Origin: Actinomycetota bacterium
GTDB taxonomy: Bacteria > Actinomycetota > Thermoleophilia > Gaiellales > Gaiellaceae
Assembly: GCA_003161615.1 (NCBI GenBank)
Contig: PMOB01000007.1
Span: 98,567 to 157,123, forward strand
Reading direction: 5' to 3'
Length of the DNA stretch: 58,557 bases
Shown in pieces: positions 1-7,784 of the stretch. The notes under the pieces were generated by a model. It did no database searches and was not told the origin of the DNA. It worked only from the letters and a program-made list of their open reading frames with translations. Numbering within the stretch: the first letter of the stretch is position 1; each line of letters begins with the position of its first letter. A program made the position numbers and the translations under genes.

Positions 1-1
1 C

Positions 2-424
2 GAGTGCGGCAACCTCACCGAGGAGGAGCTCTGCGCGATCTGCCTCGACGCGCGGCGTGACCGCACGATGATCTGCGTCGTCGAGCAGCCGGTAGACCTC
101 GTCTCGCTCGAGCGGACGGCGGAGTACCGCGGCCTCTACCACGTGCTCGGGGGCGCGCTCTCCCCGCTCGACGGAGTCGAGCCTGAGAATCTGCGGATCG
201 ACGAGCTGATCCACCGCGTCCAGAGCAATGGCGTGGTGGAGGTCGTCCTCGCGACGAACCCGAACGCGACCGGCGAGGCGACGGCGTCCTATCTCGCGGG
301 ACGGCTGCGCGACAGCGTGCGCGTCACGCGCCTCGCGAGCGGCCTTCCCGTCGGCGGCGACCTCGAGTACGCCGACGAAGTGACGCTCGGGCGCGCGCTC
401 TCGGGCCGCCGGGAGATGACCTAG
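2..424 (+). CDS. recR: Recombination mediator RecR, C-terminal part (5' end outside window)
   Basis: This is the 3' part of recR; the reading frame enters the window at base 2 and stops at 422-424. RecR clamps onto DNA with RecO (and RecF) and helps load RecA at gaps. The visible part holds the second half of the C4 zinc finger (ECGN...CAIC), then the Toprim domain ([16 protein letters not shown], the [15 protein letters not shown] block and [17 protein letters not shown]). It ends with the typical C-terminal motif [21 protein letters not shown]. About 140 residues are visible of a protein that is usually near 200. It lies 13 bp upstream of lysC, so it may share that transcript. Confidence 0.95.
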   Translation, partial: ECGNLTEEELCAICLDARRDRTMICVVEQPVDLVSLERTAEYRGLYHVLGGALSPLDGVEPENLRIDELIHRVQSNGVVEVVLATNPNATGEATASYLAGRLRDSVRVTRLASGLPVGGDLEYADEVTLGRALSGRREMT

Positions 425-437
425 GCACACTTCCGCC

Positions 438-1673
438 GTGGCGGTACACGAGACGGTTCCGGAAGTGAAGGCGGACTCCGATTCGCCGCGGCGCGACCTC
501 GTTGTCATGAAGTTCGGCGGCACCTCGGTCGCCGACCCGGACAAGATCAAGGACGTCGCGCGGCGCCTTGTGCGCGCGCGCGAGGAGGGCCACGGCGTCG
601 TCGGCGTCCTCTCCGCAATGGGCGACACAACCGACGAGCTGATCCGGCTCGCCCACGCGATCTCGCCCAAGCCGCACCCGCGCGAGTACGACATGCTCAT
701 CTCCGTCGGCGAGCGGATCTCGAACGCGCTCTGCGCGATGGCCGTCCAGGATCTCGGCCACGAGGCGATCTCCCTCACCGGCTCCCAGGCGGGCATCGTC
801 ACCGACACCGTCCACGGCAAGGCGAAGATCGCGGAGGTTCGCGCGACGCGCATCAACGAGGCGCTCGACGCCGGGAAGATCGTCCTCGTCGCCGGCTTCC
901 AGGGAGTCTCGGCCGACTCGCACGACGTGACGACGCTCGGCCGCGGCGGCTCCAATCTGACCGCCGTCGCGCTCGCCGCCGCGCTCGGCGCGACCGCCTG
1001 CGAGATGTACACCGACGTCGAGGGGGTGTTCACCGCCGACCCGCGCCTCGTCCCGAACGCACGCAAGCTCGACGCCGTGACGTACGAGGAGATGCTCGAG
1101 CTGTCGGCGAGCGGCGCGAAGGTGCTCCAGCTACGCTCGGTCGAGTTCGCGCGCAACCACGACGTGCGGCTCCACGTGCGGTCGACGTTCTCGGACGCAG
1201 GGGGAACGTGGATCGTCGACGAAGAGGATCCTGTGCTCGAGAAAGCGATCATCAGCGGCGTCGCGCACACCGATTGCGAGCCTCTCTACCGCGTCAGCTC
1301 GATCGACGCGGCGCGGCTCTTCGACCGGCTCGCCGCGGCGAACGTCAACGTCGACACGATCCTCCAGGTGACCGGCGGCGAGATCGTCTTCAGCGCGCCG
1401 CTCGAGGATCGCGCCGCGTGCGAGGAGCTGCTCGGCGGGCTCGACGTCGAGTGGTCGATGCGCGACGATCTCGGCAAGGTGGCCCTCATCGGCGCGGGCA
1501 TGAAGAGCCATCCCGGCATCGCCGCGAAGACATTTGCGACGCTCGAGCAGGCGGGAGTCCAGGCGGAGGTGATCTCCACCTCGCCGATCAAGATCGCGTG
1601 CCACGTCGCGAGCGGTGACGTGCCGAAGGCGGTCGCGGCGCTCCACGACGCGTTCGAGCTCGGGACGGCATGA
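438..1673 (+). CDS. lysC: Aspartate kinase
   Basis: Phosphorylates aspartate, the first step towards lysine, threonine, methionine and diaminopimelate. The N-terminal amino-acid-kinase domain shows [21 protein letters not shown] and [16 protein letters not shown]; two ACT domains follow (about residues 270-411, including [18 protein letters not shown] and [13 protein letters not shown]), which bind the feedback inhibitors. The 411-residue length is normal for a class with tandem ACT domains. The listed start is GTG; an in-frame ATG at 507 would begin directly at MKFGGTSV and is equally plausible, since neither has a clear Shine-Dalgarno. The stop overlaps asd by 4 bp (ATGA), so the two are translationally coupled. 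Confidence 0.96.
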   Translation: MAVHETVPEVKADSDSPRRDLVVMKFGGTSVADPDKIKDVARRLVRAREEGHGVVGVLSAMGDTTDELIRLAHAISPKPHPREYDMLISVGERISNALCAMAVQDLGHEAISLTGSQAGIVTDTVHGKAKIAEVRATRINEALDAGKIVLVAGFQGVSADSHDVTTLGRGGSNLTAVALAAALGATACEMYTDVEGVFTADPRLVPNARKLDAVTYEEMLELSASGAKVLQLRSVEFARNHDVRLHVRSTFSDAGGTWIVDEEDPVLEKAIISGVAHTDCEPLYRVSSIDAARLFDRLAAANVNVDTILQVTGGEIVFSAPLEDRAACEELLGGLDVEWSMRDDLGKVALIGAGMKSHPGIAAKTFATLEQAGVQAEVISTSPIKIACHVASGDVPKAVAALHDAFELGTA

Positions 1674-2623
1674 CGCAGGACGCCAGGATCGGCGTCGTCG
1701 GAGCGACCGGCGCCGTCGGCACGGTGACGCTGCGCCTGCTGCGCGAGCGCGGCTACGGGAACGTGCGCGCGTTCGCTTCCGCTCGCTCGGCCGGGCGGGA
1801 GCTCGACGGCGTCGGGGTCGTCGAGGAGGCGACGCCGGACGCACTCGCCGCGGGAGGCCTCGATCTCGTCCTCTTCTCCTGCGGCACGGCCGCTTCCCGT
1901 GAGCTCGTTCCGTCCGCGGTCGACGGCGGCGCGCTCGTCGTCGACAAGTCCAGCGCCTACCGGCTCGTCGACGGCTACCCGCTCGTCGTGCCCGAGGTGA
2001 ACGGCGAGCGCGCGTTGGCCGCCCTCGCCTCGACGCGCGTCGTCGCGAATCCGAACTGCTCGACGATCCCGCTCACATGTGTGCTCAAGCCGCTGCACGA
2101 CGCCGCCGGGCTGCGCAGTGTGCGCCTCTCCACGTACCAGGCCGTCTCGGGCGCGGGCGCGCAGCGGATGGAGCAGCTGCGGAACGAGTCGCCGGAGGAG
2201 CACGACCTCGAGTTCGACTGGGACTGGGACGGCGACGAGACCGACGAGGAGGCGAAGATTCGCGCAGAGACGCAGAAGATCCTCGAGCTGCCGGATCTGC
2301 CGGTCAGCGCGACGACCGTGCGCGTGCCGGTGCTCGTCGGGCATTCGCAGTCGGTCTGGGTCGAGACGCAGGAGCCGCTCTCGCCGGAGCAGGTGGAGTC
2401 GCTGCTCGGCGCCGCGCCCGGCGTGCGCCTCGTCGAGCTGCCGAGCCCGCGAGCGGCGGCCGCAACCGAGGACGTGCTCGTCGGCCGCATCCGCCTCGAC
2501 CGTGCGAGCGACAGCGGCGGCCTCGTCCTTTTCCTCGCCTGCGACAACCTCGTCAAGGGCGCCGCGCTGAACGCGATCCAGATCGCCGAGCTCCTGCTCG
2601 AGCCCGCGCGCGCCGCGGCCTAG
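1670..2623 (+). CDS. asd: Aspartate-semialdehyde dehydrogenase
   Basis: Reduces aspartyl phosphate to aspartate semialdehyde with NADPH, the step after LysC. The N-terminal Rossmann motif [17 protein letters not shown], the active-site cysteine in [10 protein letters not shown] and the C-terminal segment [20 protein letters not shown] are all present. At 317 residues it is slightly shorter than the usual 330-360. The start ATG overlaps the lysC stop (ATGA). The gene ends 8 bp before a convergent small membrane gene, with no obvious terminator between them. Confidence 0.95.
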   Translation: MTQDARIGVVGATGAVGTVTLRLLRERGYGNVRAFASARSAGRELDGVGVVEEATPDALAAGGLDLVLFSCGTAASRELVPSAVDGGALVVDKSSAYRLVDGYPLVVPEVNGERALAALASTRVVANPNCSTIPLTCVLKPLHDAAGLRSVRLSTYQAVSGAGAQRMEQLRNESPEEHDLEFDWDWDGDETDEEAKIRAETQKILELPDLPVSATTVRVPVLVGHSQSVWVETQEPLSPEQVESLLGAAPGVRLVELPSPRAAAATEDVLVGRIRLDRASDSGGLVLFLACDNLVKGAALNAIQIAELLLEPARAAA

Positions 2624-2631
2624 TCGCGCCT

Positions 2632-2901
2632 CTAGTAATCCCAGTGCTTGATCGCCCACACACCGGTGGCGACGGTGACCGGCAAGCCCACGACGAACAG
2701 GGCCAGTCCGATCAGCTTCCCGCCCACCATGAGGCTGCCTCCGGCAAACGTGGCGGCGAGACCCAACGTGAGCAATAGCTGGGAGAGCCTGTGCTTCTTC
2801 TGCCGCTGCGAAAGGGTGGTGAAGCCCCGTACTTCGGCGGCCGCCTCTCGCTTGCGCTGCCGCCGCCTCGTCCACCGCGTGCGAACCGTTGCCAGGGACA
2901 T
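2632..2901 (-). CDS. Small two-helix membrane protein, unknown function
   Basis: An 89-residue protein. Residues 1-38 are strongly basic (RTRWTRRRQRKR), followed by two hydrophobic segments (LSQLLLTLGLAATFAGGSLM and LIGLALFVVGLPVTVATGVW), which suggests two transmembrane helices with the basic N-terminus in the cytoplasm. I do not recognise the family. It lies 15 bp downstream of another small minus-strand gene and may be cotranscribed with it. The pair opens the accessory region between asd and the succinate dehydrogenase operon. Confidence 0.6.
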   Translation of the reverse strand: MSLATVRTRWTRRRQRKREAAAEVRGFTTLSQRQKKHRLSQLLLTLGLAATFAGGSLMVGGKLIGLALFVVGLPVTVATGVWAIKHWDY

Positions 2902-2916
2902 AGCGTGAGTTGCCGG

Positions 2917-3153
2917 CTAGTACGGGGGAGGCGACTTCTCGTCCGCCGTGAAGTCGATCGGGGTGCCCGTGGGCGAGATGCCCGTGCCCTCAGGCAAGTC
3001 GCCGGTGAGGAGTGTCGAGAACCTCTTGTGGCGGTGCTTGTCGATCTCTTCGAGCTCCTCGGCCGTGGCATGGCCGCGGCCTTCGGCTAGCGCCTCGAGC
3101 TTGCGCCGGCCCCGACTTGCCCGCCAACCCCTGACCATGCTCAACATGGACAT
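2917..3153 (-). CDS. Small soluble hypothetical protein
   Basis: A 78-residue hydrophilic protein with a basic N-terminus, a short charged helix (TAEELEEIDKHRHKRFSTLL) and a Pro/Gly-rich tail ending SPPPY. It has no signal peptide or membrane segment and I recognise no domain. Its acidic/basic balance and lack of low-complexity arginine runs make it more protein-like than the overlapping frames. It probably forms a two-gene unit with the downstream membrane protein. Confidence 0.5.
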   Translation of the reverse strand: MSMLSMVRGWRASRGRRKLEALAEGRGHATAEELEEIDKHRHKRFSTLLTGDLPEGTGISPTGTPIDFTADEKSPPPY

Positions 3154-3195
3154 GCCGCAAAGTCTGCCTGATGCGGCTAGTCGCGCCGAATCCGA

Positions 3196-3855
3196 TCACC
3201 GTTCGTCGCGGTGGATCTTCCTCAGCCCGTCGAGGATCAGCGCAAGGCCGTATTCGAAGGCGCTCAACTCGCGATGGGCGCCTTCACTTCGATGCTGTTC
3301 GGCGTGCTCGGTGAGGTTGGGGTAGGCCCCGCTCGTGAAGGCGCTTTGGAAGCGCTCCGTCATTTCTGCCACGTCGATTGCCGAGTAGGTGTGGCTTGCC
3401 TCCCAGAGCGAGAACCCGAGGATGTGCGCGTCGAGGACGTGGTAGGCCGTATAGGTGGTCTCGGCGGAGAAGCCCGCGTCGCGTAGCCGGCCGAGCAGCG
3501 CCTCGATGTATTGCAGACGGGCGGGACGGATACGCCCCGGCGCCATGAGGAGTGGCGACGCCCAAGGATGCCGCGCTAGCGCGTCGTGCATCGAGACAGC
3601 GCTTTGTCGGATTGCCGTCTCCCAGTCTTCGTCGGCCGCCGGTGGATCGCTTTCGGCGAGCACGAGGTCGAGGATCCCGTCGAGCAGGTCGTCCTTGTTG
3701 GCGACGTGGTTGTAGAGCGACATCGCCTCGAAGCCGAGCTGCTGCCCGAGTTTCCGCATCGTCAGCGACTCGATGCCGCTCTGGTCCGCGAGAGCAAGGG
3801 CGGATTGGAGGATCCGCTCGCGGCTGAGGGGGAGGCGACTCTGACGATGGGCCAC
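3196..3855 (-). CDS. TetR family transcriptional repressor
   Basis: A 219-residue regulator. The N-terminal helix-turn-helix reads LSRERILQSALALADQSGIE...LTMRKLGQQLGFEAMSLYNHVANKDDLLDGI, typical of TetR proteins. The C-terminal half (from about residue 75) resembles the TetR_C ligand-binding domain of tetracycline-repressor-like members. It is divergent from a zinc-independent MDR oxidoreductase, and the 67-bp gap holds two copies of a dyad (see 3862-3900). The likely role is repression of itself and that oxidoreductase until a small molecule binds. The ligand cannot be read from the sequence. Confidence 0.9.
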   Translation of the reverse strand: MAHRQSRLPLSRERILQSALALADQSGIESLTMRKLGQQLGFEAMSLYNHVANKDDLLDGILDLVLAESDPPAADEDWETAIRQSAVSMHDALARHPWASPLLMAPGRIRPARLQYIEALLGRLRDAGFSAETTYTAYHVLDAHILGFSLWEASHTYSAIDVAEMTERFQSAFTSGAYPNLTEHAEQHRSEGAHRELSAFEYGLALILDGLRKIHRDER

Positions 3856-3861
3856 TTGACA

Positions 3862-3900
3862 AAGCTTACGCTGTACACCATCATCTTACAACGTAAACTT
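3862..3900. promoter_or_regulatory. Candidate TetR operator: inverted 14-bp arms in the divergent promoter
   Basis: The left arm AAGCTTACGCTGTA (3862-3875) and right arm TACAACGTAAACTT (3887-3900) are inverted copies matching at 12 of 14 positions, with 11 bp between them. Each arm also contains a smaller near-dyad of the form TTAC-N3-GTAA, so two dimers could bind. The site sits directly after a TTGACA hexamer (3856-3861) with CATCAT 17 bp on (3879-3884), so binding would cover a plus-strand promoter. This is what a TetR-type self-repressing switch looks like. Confidence 0.7.
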
Positions 3901-3922
3901 ACTTAGTATGGAGAGGAACCCT

Positions 3923-4891
3923 TTGAAGCAAGTCATCCGCAACAGGTACGGCACACCCGACGTGTTGGAGATCGTGGAGATCGACCAGCCGGAGATCAGC
4001 GACGACGGCGTCGGAGTCCGCGTCCAGGCGGTGGCCCTGAACCGGCTCGACTGGTACCACGTGACGGGGACCCCACTGCTGGGCCGCCCCGAGATGGGGC
4101 TGCGCAAGCCGAAGTCGCCGCTTTTCCACGCCGACTTCGCGGGGACGGTGGAAGCGATCGGCAAGGACGTCGACGGATTCAAGGCCGGAGACGAGGTCTT
4201 CGGTCGAGGAGCCCCGCTCGCCCAGTACGTCTGTGTCGAAGCCGACGCAGTCGCGCGCAAGCCGCCGGGTGTCACGTTCGAGGAAGCCGCTGCGACCACC
4301 CTCGCCGGCCGCACAGCACTCCAGGCGCTGCGCGACCGCGGCCGCGTTCAGCCAGGGCAGAAGGTTCTGATCAACGGAGCCTCCGGAGGTGTCGGCACCT
4401 TCGCCGTCCAGATCGCCAAGGCCCTTGGCGCCGAGGTGACCGCCGTCTGCAGTACAGGCAACGTCGACCAGGCACGCGCCCTCGGCGCAGACCATGTCGT
4501 CGACTACATGCACGAAGACTTCACCCGAAACGGCCAGCGCTACGACGTTCTGTTCGACATTGCGGGCGGCAAGCCGTGGTCGGCGTGCAGACGCGTGCTC
4601 GCGCCGAACGCGACCGTCCTTCTCGTCGGTGGTCCCAAGAAGAACCGCCTCCTGGGACCACTCGGACACATCGTCAGGATGAAACTGCGCGCCGCCCTCA
4701 GCAGCCGGCAGGCGGTCTTCTTCATCGCGAAGCCCGTCACCGCCGACCTCGAAGCGCTCGCCGAGCTCCTCGAGGCCGGGACAGTGAGGCCCGTGATCGA
4801 TCGACGCTACGCCCTGCGCGAAGTCGCGGACGCATTCCGCTACCTCGGCGAAGGTCACCCTCACGGCAAGGTTGTCATCGACATGGACTGA
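3923..4891 (+). CDS. NAD(P)-dependent quinone oxidoreductase-like MDR enzyme
   Basis: A zinc-free medium-chain dehydrogenase/reductase of the quinone oxidoreductase type. It shows RYGTPDVLEI at the N-terminus, the GroES-like fold, and the nucleotide-binding motif INGASGGVGTFAVQIAKALGA near residue 150. There is no cysteine cluster for structural zinc. I place the start at TTG 3923: it follows GGAGAGGAA (3910-3918) and gives the usual family N-terminus MKQVIRNRYG. An ATG at 3908 is in frame but has no ribosome site and lies inside the Shine-Dalgarno. Divergent from a TetR gene that probably controls it. The substrate is unknown. Confidence 0.88.
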   Translation: MKQVIRNRYGTPDVLEIVEIDQPEISDDGVGVRVQAVALNRLDWYHVTGTPLLGRPEMGLRKPKSPLFHADFAGTVEAIGKDVDGFKAGDEVFGRGAPLAQYVCVEADAVARKPPGVTFEEAAATTLAGRTALQALRDRGRVQPGQKVLINGASGGVGTFAVQIAKALGAEVTAVCSTGNVDQARALGADHVVDYMHEDFTRNGQRYDVLFDIAGGKPWSACRRVLAPNATVLLVGGPKKNRLLGPLGHIVRMKLRAALSSRQAVFFIAKPVTADLEALAELLEAGTVRPVIDRRYALREVADAFRYLGEGHPHGKVVIDMD

Positions 4892-4912
4892 CGGCACGGC
4901 CGTTGGCCTGCC

Positions 4913-4936
4913 CCAGTGCTCGGGAATGTCCCCCGA
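4913..4936 (+). repeat. Direct repeat copy A
   Basis: First of four same-orientation copies of CCAG[T/C]G[C/T]TCGGGAATGTC (variable end). It lies 21 bp after the oxidoreductase stop. The segment TCGGG-AATGTCC-CCCGA can form a 5-bp stem with a 7-nt loop. Matching copies are at 5669, 5998 and 6546. Confidence 0.8.
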
Positions 4937-4983
4937 CGAGTCAATAGGCGGAGTGCAGTCGGAGCGGAGTCCGAACGTCGATG

Positions 4984-5004
4984 GGGACCCATCATCTGGG
5001 TCCC
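4984..5004. other. Intergenic hairpin
   Basis: GGGACCCA and TGGGTCCC form a perfect 8-bp stem with loop TCATC, between repeat copy A and the 3' end of the exported-protein gene. There is no T-run on either strand, so it is at best a weak terminator for the flanking convergent genes. Confidence 0.4.
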
Positions 5005-5049
5005 TATCGAGGTCTTCGATGTGGATCGGCGCTCTAGGGGCGCTGATTG

Positions 5050-5553
5050 CTAGGCGCCGGTCACGGTGCAGATGAACGTGTCGGTGTAGCTGCCCGCGCC
5101 GGTTCCGCGGGTCGTGCCATCGGTGATCGGGTGGTTTGACGCACTGAACCAGGTGACCTGAACGGACTCACCTGGCGCGAGGGTGGTCACTTGGTAGAAG
5201 AAGATGTCGGCCCATTGTCCCGGGCTCCATGCGCTTGTCAGGCCCGCGAAGTACGGCGTCATGTCGATCGCCGGTCCACCGTCGACGCTGACCGTGTTCG
5301 TGGAGCCGTGCAGCCAGTCGTTGACCAGTCCGATGGAACTGGCGCCCCAACCGCCGTACACGGTGAAGGGAGTACCTGCCGGGACCGTGACGGAACCGCC
5401 GTTTGAGTAGCACCCCACAATGGCCACCTCGGAGCCTCCCGCGGCTGGGTGCGAGTACCCCTGGTCGTGAGGATTGCCTGCTGCCTGCGCCACGCCTGCG
5501 GAAGCGCACAGGACAAGCACCGCACAGAGCGCGAGAACGATGTCCTTCTTCAT
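5050..5553 (-). CDS. Exported protein, unknown function
   Basis: A 167-residue secreted protein. The start at ATG 5553 is chosen because AGAAGGG precedes it by 6 bases and it opens a clean signal peptide (MKKDIVLALCAVLVL, then a probable AQA|AG cleavage near residue 25). A longer in-frame ATG at 5580 would put nine extra residues in front. The mature part is rich in Gly, Thr and Trp, with a cysteine pair (GCYSNGG and TFICTV) that could form a disulfide, and alternating strands suggesting a small beta-sandwich. I do not recognise the family. Its module is flanked by direct repeats A and B. Confidence 0.7.
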   Translation of the reverse strand: MKKDIVLALCAVLVLCASAGVAQAAGNPHDQGYSHPAAGGSEVAIVGCYSNGGSVTVPAGTPFTVYGGWGASSIGLVNDWLHGSTNTVSVDGGPAIDMTPYFAGLTSAWSPGQWADIFFYQVTTLAPGESVQVTWFSASNHPITDGTTRGTGAGSYTDTFICTVTGA

Positions 5554-5668
5554 CGACAACCCTTCTGTTTCGGGCGCCATGTGAGGCGCCCTCCCCGAGG
5601 CTTATCGCACAGCGATCAATAGATGTCAATGCACCCCGCAGAGCAGGAGAGAGCGCAACGGGTATGCG

Positions 5669-5694
5669 CCAGCGTTCGGGAATGTCACCCGAGC
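5669..5694 (+). repeat. Direct repeat copy B
   Basis: Second copy (CCAGCGTTCGGGAATGTC, then ACCCGAGC). The stem TCGGG/CCCGA is kept, with loop AATGTCA. It lies between the divergent starts of the exported-protein gene and the 50-aa membrane-protein gene. Confidence 0.8.
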
Positions 5695-5787
5695 TAAGTG
5701 GCGCCTGCTGACCAGCGATCAGGGTCGGCCCGGATGGCGGCGCCTCTGATCGGCAGTACTTTCGTCTGTCAACAGGAAGGAGCGGTC

Positions 5788-5940
5788 ATGGGCATCCTCT
5801 TTACCGTCCTCTCGATCGCTTTGGTCGTTGCTGTGCCCGGCCTAGTCGCGTTCGTGCTCTTCGTAGAGCCGTTCGTCGACCACGCCGAGCACTTCCGCGA
5901 CTCGCACGGCCGAGGGCTCGGCCCTCCGCGGCTTGATTGA
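5788..5940 (+). CDS. 50-residue single-pass membrane protein
   Basis: The start ATG 5788 follows a very strong Shine-Dalgarno, AGGAAGGAG (5774-5782); an in-frame ATG at 5698 is less likely. The first 30 residues form one hydrophobic helix (MGILFTVLSIALVVAVPGLV), followed by a short polar tail (VDHAEHFRDSHGRG). The tail has three histidines and several acidic residues. Family unknown. It is the only gene between repeat copies B and C. Confidence 0.6.
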   Translation: MGILFTVLSIALVVAVPGLVAFVLFVEPFVDHAEHFRDSHGRGLGPPRLD

Positions 5941-5997
5941 GCAGCGGAACAACGTCGAGGCTGTCGCCCACCGGCTCCGCCGGGAAGCTCGGCTGGG

Positions 5998-6021
5998 CCA
6001 GTGTTCGGGAATGTCACTTGA
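5998..6021 (+). repeat. Direct repeat copy C
   Basis: Third copy (CCAGTGTTCGGGAATGTC, then ACTTGA). The right arm has changed to CTTGA, yet pairing with TCGGG survives in RNA through two G-U pairs. It shares the preceding CTGGG with copy D. It lies between two convergent genes, so it cannot be a promoter operator for either. Confidence 0.8.
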
Positions 6022-6031
6022 CGTCGAAGTT

Positions 6032-6526
6032 CTAGGGCGCGGTACAGATGCTCTTCCACCCACCCCAGGCGCCCCAGCGTGTGAGCGGTCCCCCCGGTCG
6101 CACCGCCTCCCTCGCTTGGAGGCGGGTGTACGCGCGCGGTCCATGTGGAGTGCATCGGCCGAGCCGTGACGCGCGGAGTTCGATTACTCCCGGCTTTGCG
6201 TAGTAGTTGCCGCCTGGGTGGGGTATCGGGGCCACGCCGCGGGCATAGGCAGTGGCTGCGCCCCAGTCGCGCCAGGTGAGATGCCGAGCCTGACCGCTGG
6301 GATCTCCGCCGTTGAAGATCAGGCGCGGGTGTGCCGTGCCCCAACCGATCCCGTACTGAACGACGTGCTTCTTTCCGAGCACCACGGGTGTGTTCGCTGC
6401 TGCGACCGTTCCGAGCACGACCAGCGTCGCTGTCGCCACAACGACAACGGCTCCCAGCACGAGGATCGGCTGCCTCACAACCACATTGCTAGCACCGCCG
6501 TCGCTCGCCGACAACGGCAGTTGCAT
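6032..6526 (-). CDS. Membrane-anchored or exported protein, unknown function
   Basis: A 164-residue protein with a short polar N-terminus, one long hydrophobic helix (VVVRQPILVLGAVVVVATAT, about residues 15-45) and an extracytoplasmic part rich in Gly, Trp and Arg. There are two cysteines (GRCTPH and SICTAP). No known domain is visible. The start ATG 6526 has no strong ribosome site, and a GTG a few codons downstream (before RQPILVLG) is possible. Repeat copies C and D lie on either side of the gene. Confidence 0.6.
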   Translation of the reverse strand: MQLPLSASDGGASNVVVRQPILVLGAVVVVATATLVVLGTVAAANTPVVLGKKHVVQYGIGWGTAHPRLIFNGGDPSGQARHLTWRDWGAATAYARGVAPIPHPGGNYYAKPGVIELRASRLGRCTPHGPRAYTRLQAREAVRPGGPLTRWGAWGGWKSICTAP

Positions 6527-6545
6527 GCAACTTCGGTCGCCTGGG

Positions 6546-6569
6546 CCAGTGCTCGGGAATGTCCCTCGA
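6546..6569 (+). repeat. Direct repeat copy D
   Basis: Fourth copy (CCAGTGCTCGGGAATGTC, then CCTCGA), identical to copy A over its first 20 bases. The stem TCGGG/CTCGA is kept through one G-U pair. It lies between the divergent starts of the exported-protein gene and the GNAT gene. Confidence 0.8.
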
Positions 6570-6605
6570 ACCGGTGCTATCCGGAGCTAGCCTGACTGGC
6601 CGGAG

Positions 6606-7115
6606 ATGTCGGTCACGCTTCCAATCGAAACCGAGCGGCTGCTGATTCGTTCCTTTGACGCGGAGGCTGACAGTGCCCCGATGCTCGGCGTGTATGGCGA
6701 TCCCGAAGTGATGCGGTTCATTCTGGGTGGCGCCCTCGCGGATGTCGAAGCGGTCAAGGCGTTGCTCGATGGGTACGCGGATGCGCACCGGAGCTTTGGC
6801 TTTAGCTCGTGGGGGGTGGTCGAGCGGGCTTCGGACTCTTTGATCGGCGACGTCGGCTTCGCCATCTTTGAGCCAACGGGAGATATCGAGCTGGGCTACA
6901 CGCTCGCGCGGTCGCATTGGGGTCACGGTTACGCCACTGAAGCTGCGAGCGCCTGCCTTGCTGCCGGGCTAGCCCAGCTCTCCGCGGAACGGATCATCGC
7001 CGTGGTGGACGAGGCCAACGAATCGTCTTTGTGCGTAGCGGATCGAATTGGGATGCGAAGGGTCAGTGTGATTAGTGCGCATGGCAGGCCGCACGTCCTG
7101 TGTGCTGCGAAGTGA
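6606..7115 (+). CDS. GNAT N-acetyltransferase, RimJ/RimL type
   Basis: A 169-residue acetyltransferase of the RimJ/RimL subfamily, which moves an acetyl group from acetyl-CoA to an amine. The opening TERLLIRSFDAEAD, the GDVGFAIFEPTGDIELGYTL strand pair and the acetyl-CoA-binding turn HWGHGYATEAASACL are characteristic. The target is unknown; small-molecule resistance and protein N-terminal acetylation are both possible. It follows direct-repeat copy D and closes the low-bias accessory region. Confidence 0.88.
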   Translation: MSVTLPIETERLLIRSFDAEADSAPMLGVYGDPEVMRFILGGALADVEAVKALLDGYADAHRSFGFSSWGVVERASDSLIGDVGFAIFEPTGDIELGYTLARSHWGHGYATEAASACLAAGLAQLSAERIIAVVDEANESSLCVADRIGMRRVSVISAHGRPHVLCAAK

Positions 7116-7166
7116 GGCGGCAATTTGCTGGGCTGCGCGAGTAGTCCCTCTCGCCTGACCGTGCGA

Positions 7167-7784
7167 CTACGGGCGCTGCGGCGCCGGCGCCGGCATGAAC
7201 GCCTCGCGCACGACCTGCAGCACCTTCTCGCGCGCTCCCTCTTCCACCGGCTGCAGCCCGCCGAGCTCGAGTCGCGCCAGCTCGACGCGGCCCTGCGCGC
7301 GCACCGGGAGGAAGCCGAAGTCGGCGAGGAAGTCGGCCGGGAAGATCGTCCGGTGGACGTGGAAGCGCTCGAACGTCGGCGCTCCCTCGGGATAGCGGTA
7401 CGCGAACGCCTCGAGCGCGCGCATGCCGCGCTCGCGCACATCGCCGATCGCCGTCAGGAAGAGGGACTGCATCACCCACGGGCGCGCCGGGTCGGTGAGG
7501 TAGACGCAGGTGACGAGCGCCGCGTCGGGGGTCGCCGGGCCGGCGGGTAGCTCGCGCGCACGCGGGAAGAGATCGGCCGGCCCGTACTGCATCGAGCCGA
7601 GCAGGCGGCCGTCCTCGTCGTGGTAGACGCTCCCCCACGCGCCCCATTCGTCCTCCGTCTCGCGGATCCACTTCCGCTTGTCGACGCTGCGTCCGCTGCG
7701 CGTCTGCCACCAGATGCACTCGTGACAAACGCTCGGCGTCGTCTCGAGCGTGGCCCCAGTGAGTCCGGCGATGCGGGTGCTCAT
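7167..7784 (-). CDS. GNAT-fold acetyltransferase-like protein with N-terminal CxxC
   Basis: A 205-residue protein with a GNAT-like core (LLGSMQYGPAD, VTCVYLTDPARPWVMQSLFL, GMRALEAFAY). An N-terminal CHECIWWQ segment could bind zinc. The C-terminal third (HRTIFPADFLADFGFLPVRA, LARLELGGLQPV) resembles actinobacterial GNAT-like proteins of unknown substrate. It is the last gene of the minus-strand run from sdhA, overlapping the preceding Asp23-like gene by 4 bp. Confidence 0.72.
   Translation of the reverse strand: MSTRIAGLTGATLETTPSVCHECIWWQTRSGRSVDKRKWIRETEDEWGAWGSVYHDEDGRLLGSMQYGPADLFPRARELPAGPATPDAALVTCVYLTDPARPWVMQSLFLTAIGDVRERGMRALEAFAYRYPEGAPTFERFHVHRTIFPADFLADFGFLPVRAQGRVELARLELGGLQPVEEGAREKVLQVVREAFMPAPAPQRP

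Noticed and set aside
1131-2875. Long antisense frames over lysC and asd (237 and 529 aa).
   Set aside because: They are arginine/alanine-rich shadows of GC3-biased genes with no motif; the same holds for long antisense frames over sdhA, sucC, accA, accD and radA.
7131-7156. CTGGGC...TGC...TCCCTC after the GNAT gene looks like a degenerate fifth repeat.
   Set aside because: Only scattered bases match and the alignment needs gaps; not enough to call a copy.
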